From: Firmicutes bacterium CAG:170
Lineage (GTDB): Bacteria > Bacillota > Clostridia > Oscillospirales > Oscillospiraceae
Direction of reading: 5' to 3'
Assembly (NCBI GenBank): GCA_000436735.1
Contig: FR887239.1
Coordinates: 8,075 to 15,805 of the forward strand
Length of the DNA: 7,731 nt
A program made the position numbers and the translations under genes. Below are positions 6,793 through 7,731 of this stretch, piece by piece. The first letter of the stretch is position 1. Each line of letters begins with the position of its first letter. Under the pieces are notes generated by a model, which saw nothing but the letters and a program-made list of their open reading frames with translations, was not told the origin of the DNA and ran no database searches.

Positions 6793-6842
6793 AAGCAAAG
6801 TAGCGGAGAGATGTAACATCCCTCCGCTGCTTTATTTTGCTT
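6793..6842 (-). promoter_or_regulatory. Stem-loop between the small peptide gene and the kinase-like gene
   Basis: AGCGGAG (6802-6808) pairs with CTCCGCT (6822-6828), and GATG (6810-6813) with CATC (6817-6820), around a TAA loop. The stem extends outward through AAAG/CTTT (6797-6800 with 6830-6833) with two mismatches in all. On the minus strand it begins about eight bases after the peptide stop and is followed by GCTTTC, a weak U-rich stretch. It may be a leaky terminator or an RNA end protector giving more peptide than enzyme mRNA. The plus-strand side (ATTTTG) is more T-rich, but no plus-strand gene ends here. Confidence 0.55.
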
Positions 6843-7029
6843 ATCCTACATCTACGATCGTTCCGTCGTCCGCGACGGTAGCGACCTGACCATCCGGCAG
6901 GATGGTGTTGTAGAGGCCGTCGCCGACCTTTTGAATGAAGCCCTGACTCGAGTCGGGCGGGAAACCGGTCTGGTCTCCGACACCGGGCAGCACATCACCG
7001 ATCACAGGTTCCACAAACTGATTTTCCAT
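6841..7029 (-). CDS. Small acidic peptide, candidate RiPP precursor
   Basis: This 62-codon gene starts with MENQFVEPVIGDVLPG and ends with ADDGTIVDVG. It has eight Asp, two Glu and one Lys (Lys34), and no Arg, His, Cys or Trp, so its net charge is near -9. It has no signal peptide or membrane segment. Gly-Asp/Asp-Gly pairs recur (IGDV, VGDQ, VGDG, PDGQ, DDGT). Possible phospho-acceptors are Ser27, Ser28 and Thr21, 42, 51 and 57. Translation is strongly supported by AGAGGAG six bases before the ATG (complement of 7036-7042), and the gene starts 15 nt after the lipoprotein-like stop. It lies directly before a kinase-like and a PqqD-like gene, the normal place for a precursor peptide. The absence of Cys argues against thioether or lanthionine chemistry. 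I do not recognise it as a known class. It could instead be an ordinary small cytosolic protein. Confidence 0.65.
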   Translation of the reverse strand: MENQFVEPVIGDVLPGVGDQTGFPPDSSQGFIQKVGDGLYNTILPDGQVATVADDGTIVDVG

Positions 7030-7035
7030 AGGGTG

Positions 7036-7042
7036 CTCCTCT
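7036..7042 (-). promoter_or_regulatory. Strong ribosome binding site of the small peptide
   Basis: AGAGGAG on the minus strand, six bases from the ATG at 7029 and inside the 15-nt gap after the preceding stop. It is the best-spaced site in the operon, fitting a product needed in excess. Confidence 0.7.
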
Positions 7043-7044
7043 CT

Positions 7045-7731
7045 TTACATCAGGCCGAAGCGGCCATAGGTCAGCGTCTGCGTCGTACCGTAGACAGTTG
7101 TTCCGTCGAGCGTGACCCAGTACGGCGTGATCTCAACGGTATCGCCGTAGCGAAGATCACTGGTGCCGTAGGTGTAGCTCACAAGGGTGTTATCCTCACG
7201 AACCGTCGAGCCGTACAGGAAGAATGCGGTGTAGGCATCCTTCGTGATTGGGCAGGAGACTGCCTTGCCGTCGATCACGAAACCGGCCTCCGCATAGTCG
7301 GTAGAATCCAGCGCAGCATAGAGCTTGACGTTCCGGCTGCGGAAGAGACCGACGTTTCTGTAACGGAGCGTCAGATAGGTGTCGCTGACGTACTTGGCGT
7401 AAACGTCCATATCGCCCTGCACGTTTTTCAGCTCAGCGGCTGCGGTGCTTCTCTCGTCGAGGAACCAGCCCGCGAAGCGCATACCGTGCATACCGGCGCT
7501 GACCAGACGGGAGGAGATGTCCTCACCGGCCTCGGCCGACAGTGTGTAGACGCTGCCGCCGTCATAGACGGTCACGCTGAACTGCTTTGCAGGCTCGACC
7601 GGATCGACCGGAGTAACCGGATCAATCGGATCGATAGGAACGACCGGATCAATCGGATCGACCGATGCGGAAGGCGCGTTCTCGCTGCCGTCAACGGCGA
7701 CGTTGCCGCAGGCGGTCAGAAGCATCTGAAC
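7045..7731 (-). CDS. Lipoprotein-like surface protein with Flg_new repeat (5' end outside window)
   Basis: The frame is open to the window edge, reading VQMLLTACGNVAV at its visible start. The Met at 7725 is unlikely to be the true start: LTAC directly after it is a good lipobox, so the missing part is most of a lipoprotein signal peptide, and the Cys would be lipidated on the outer face of the membrane. After the Cys come a short Ser/Asn-rich stretch, eight tripeptide repeats of the xxP type (V/I-D-P), likely a stiff spacer, then an Flg_new-type repeat (GMRFAGWFLDERST ... DVYAKYVSDTYL) and the tail module with ALDSTDYAEAGFVI and EITPYWVTLDGTTVYGTT. The last 180 residues match the C-terminus of the hydrolase four genes downstream. 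There is no catalytic domain in the visible part, so it may be a binding or scaffold protein. It is the first visible gene of the string and ends 15 nt before the small peptide gene. Confidence 0.75.
   Translation of the reverse strand, partial: VQMLLTACGNVAVDGSENAPSASVDPIDPVVPIDPIDPVTPVDPVEPAKQFSVTVYDGGSVYTLSAEAGEDISSRLVSAGMHGMRFAGWFLDERSTAAAELKNVQGDMDVYAKYVSDTYLTLRYRNVGLFRSRNVKLYAALDSTDYAEAGFVIDGKAVSCPITKDAYTAFFLYGSTVREDNTLVSYTYGTSDLRYGDTVEITPYWVTLDGTTVYGTTQTLTYGRFGLM
7048..7581 (-). repeat. Surface module copy 3 (lipoprotein-like protein C-terminus)
   Basis: It has the same module as 1874-2410: Flg_new repeat plus tail, with shared signatures MRFAGWF, VYAKYVSD, ALDS.DYA..GFVI and EITPYWVTLDGTTVYGTT. 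The DNA at 7081-7134 and 1907-1960 differs at only a handful of positions, which points to a recent duplication or gene conversion. Confidence 0.85.
7591..7662 (-). repeat. Eight tandem 9-bp units encoding a Pro/Asp tripeptide spacer
   Basis: The units encode VDP IDP VVP IDP IDP VTP VDP VEP. Proline every third residue gives an extended, rigid rod suited to lift the following domains away from the membrane. Short tandem units like this can change in number between strains by slippage. Confidence 0.75.

Noticed and set aside
6841..7029. Calling the small peptide a lasso peptide
   Set aside because: Gly47 with Asp54 or Asp55 would allow a ring, but the Thr at -2 is missing and neither the cyclase nor the leader peptidase is in the window.
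7591..7662. CRISPR-like or regulatory direct repeats
   Set aside because: The 9-bp periodicity is in frame and encodes the Pro/Asp spacer of the lipoprotein-like protein. There are no spacers between the units.
1..7731. tRNA, rRNA, insertion sequence or CRISPR array
   Set aside because: No cloverleaf-like sequence, transposase motif, terminal inverted repeat pair or regular repeat-spacer pattern was found on either strand.

Overview
The window is GC-rich DNA with strong AGGAGG-type ribosome binding sites, sigma-70-like promoters, intrinsic terminators, a sortase-type mini surface protein and Flg_new (Listeria-Bacteroides type) repeats. This suggests a Gram-positive anaerobe of the Clostridia, most likely a gut Oscillospiraceae/Ruminococcaceae relative. 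That placement is inference from style and family content; there is no marker gene here.

The left part (1-1580) is read on the plus strand. It holds the 3' end of a multi-pass membrane protein (probably an ABC-2-type exporter permease), a deoxynucleoside kinase-family gene with its own promoter and a stem-loop at the start of its mRNA, and a 78-codon secreted mini-protein ending in an SPQTG sorting-like signal, with a near-consensus promoter. A strong intrinsic terminator at 1542-1576 closes this half. From 1432 to 1870 there is no convincing gene, only GC-rich palindromic intergenic sequence and the terminators of the two convergent units.

The right part (1828-7731) is a single minus-strand gene string that looks like an operon. 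Read in its own direction it has: a lipoprotein-like surface protein whose 5' end lies outside the window; a 62-residue, very acidic, cysteine-free peptide 15 nt behind it; a stem-loop; an HPr-kinase-like P-loop protein; a PqqD-like protein (RiPP recognition element) whose start overlaps the kinase stop by 4 nt; and a 1290-residue secreted SGNH/GDSL hydrolase, followed by a perfect 13-bp terminator stem.

The main point of interest is this operon. An HPr-kinase-like protein plus a PqqD-like protein next to a small acidic peptide is the core of a ribosomally made, modified peptide (RiPP) pathway, related in logic to kinase-containing lasso-peptide clusters. No lasso cyclase, leader peptidase, radical SAM enzyme or transporter is visible. 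The two flanking exported proteins share a C-terminal module of about 180 residues. It occurs three times in the window, and one pair is still highly similar at the DNA level. This links the peptide, the kinase pair and the cell surface in one transcription unit. The chemistry and the function are unknown from sequence alone.
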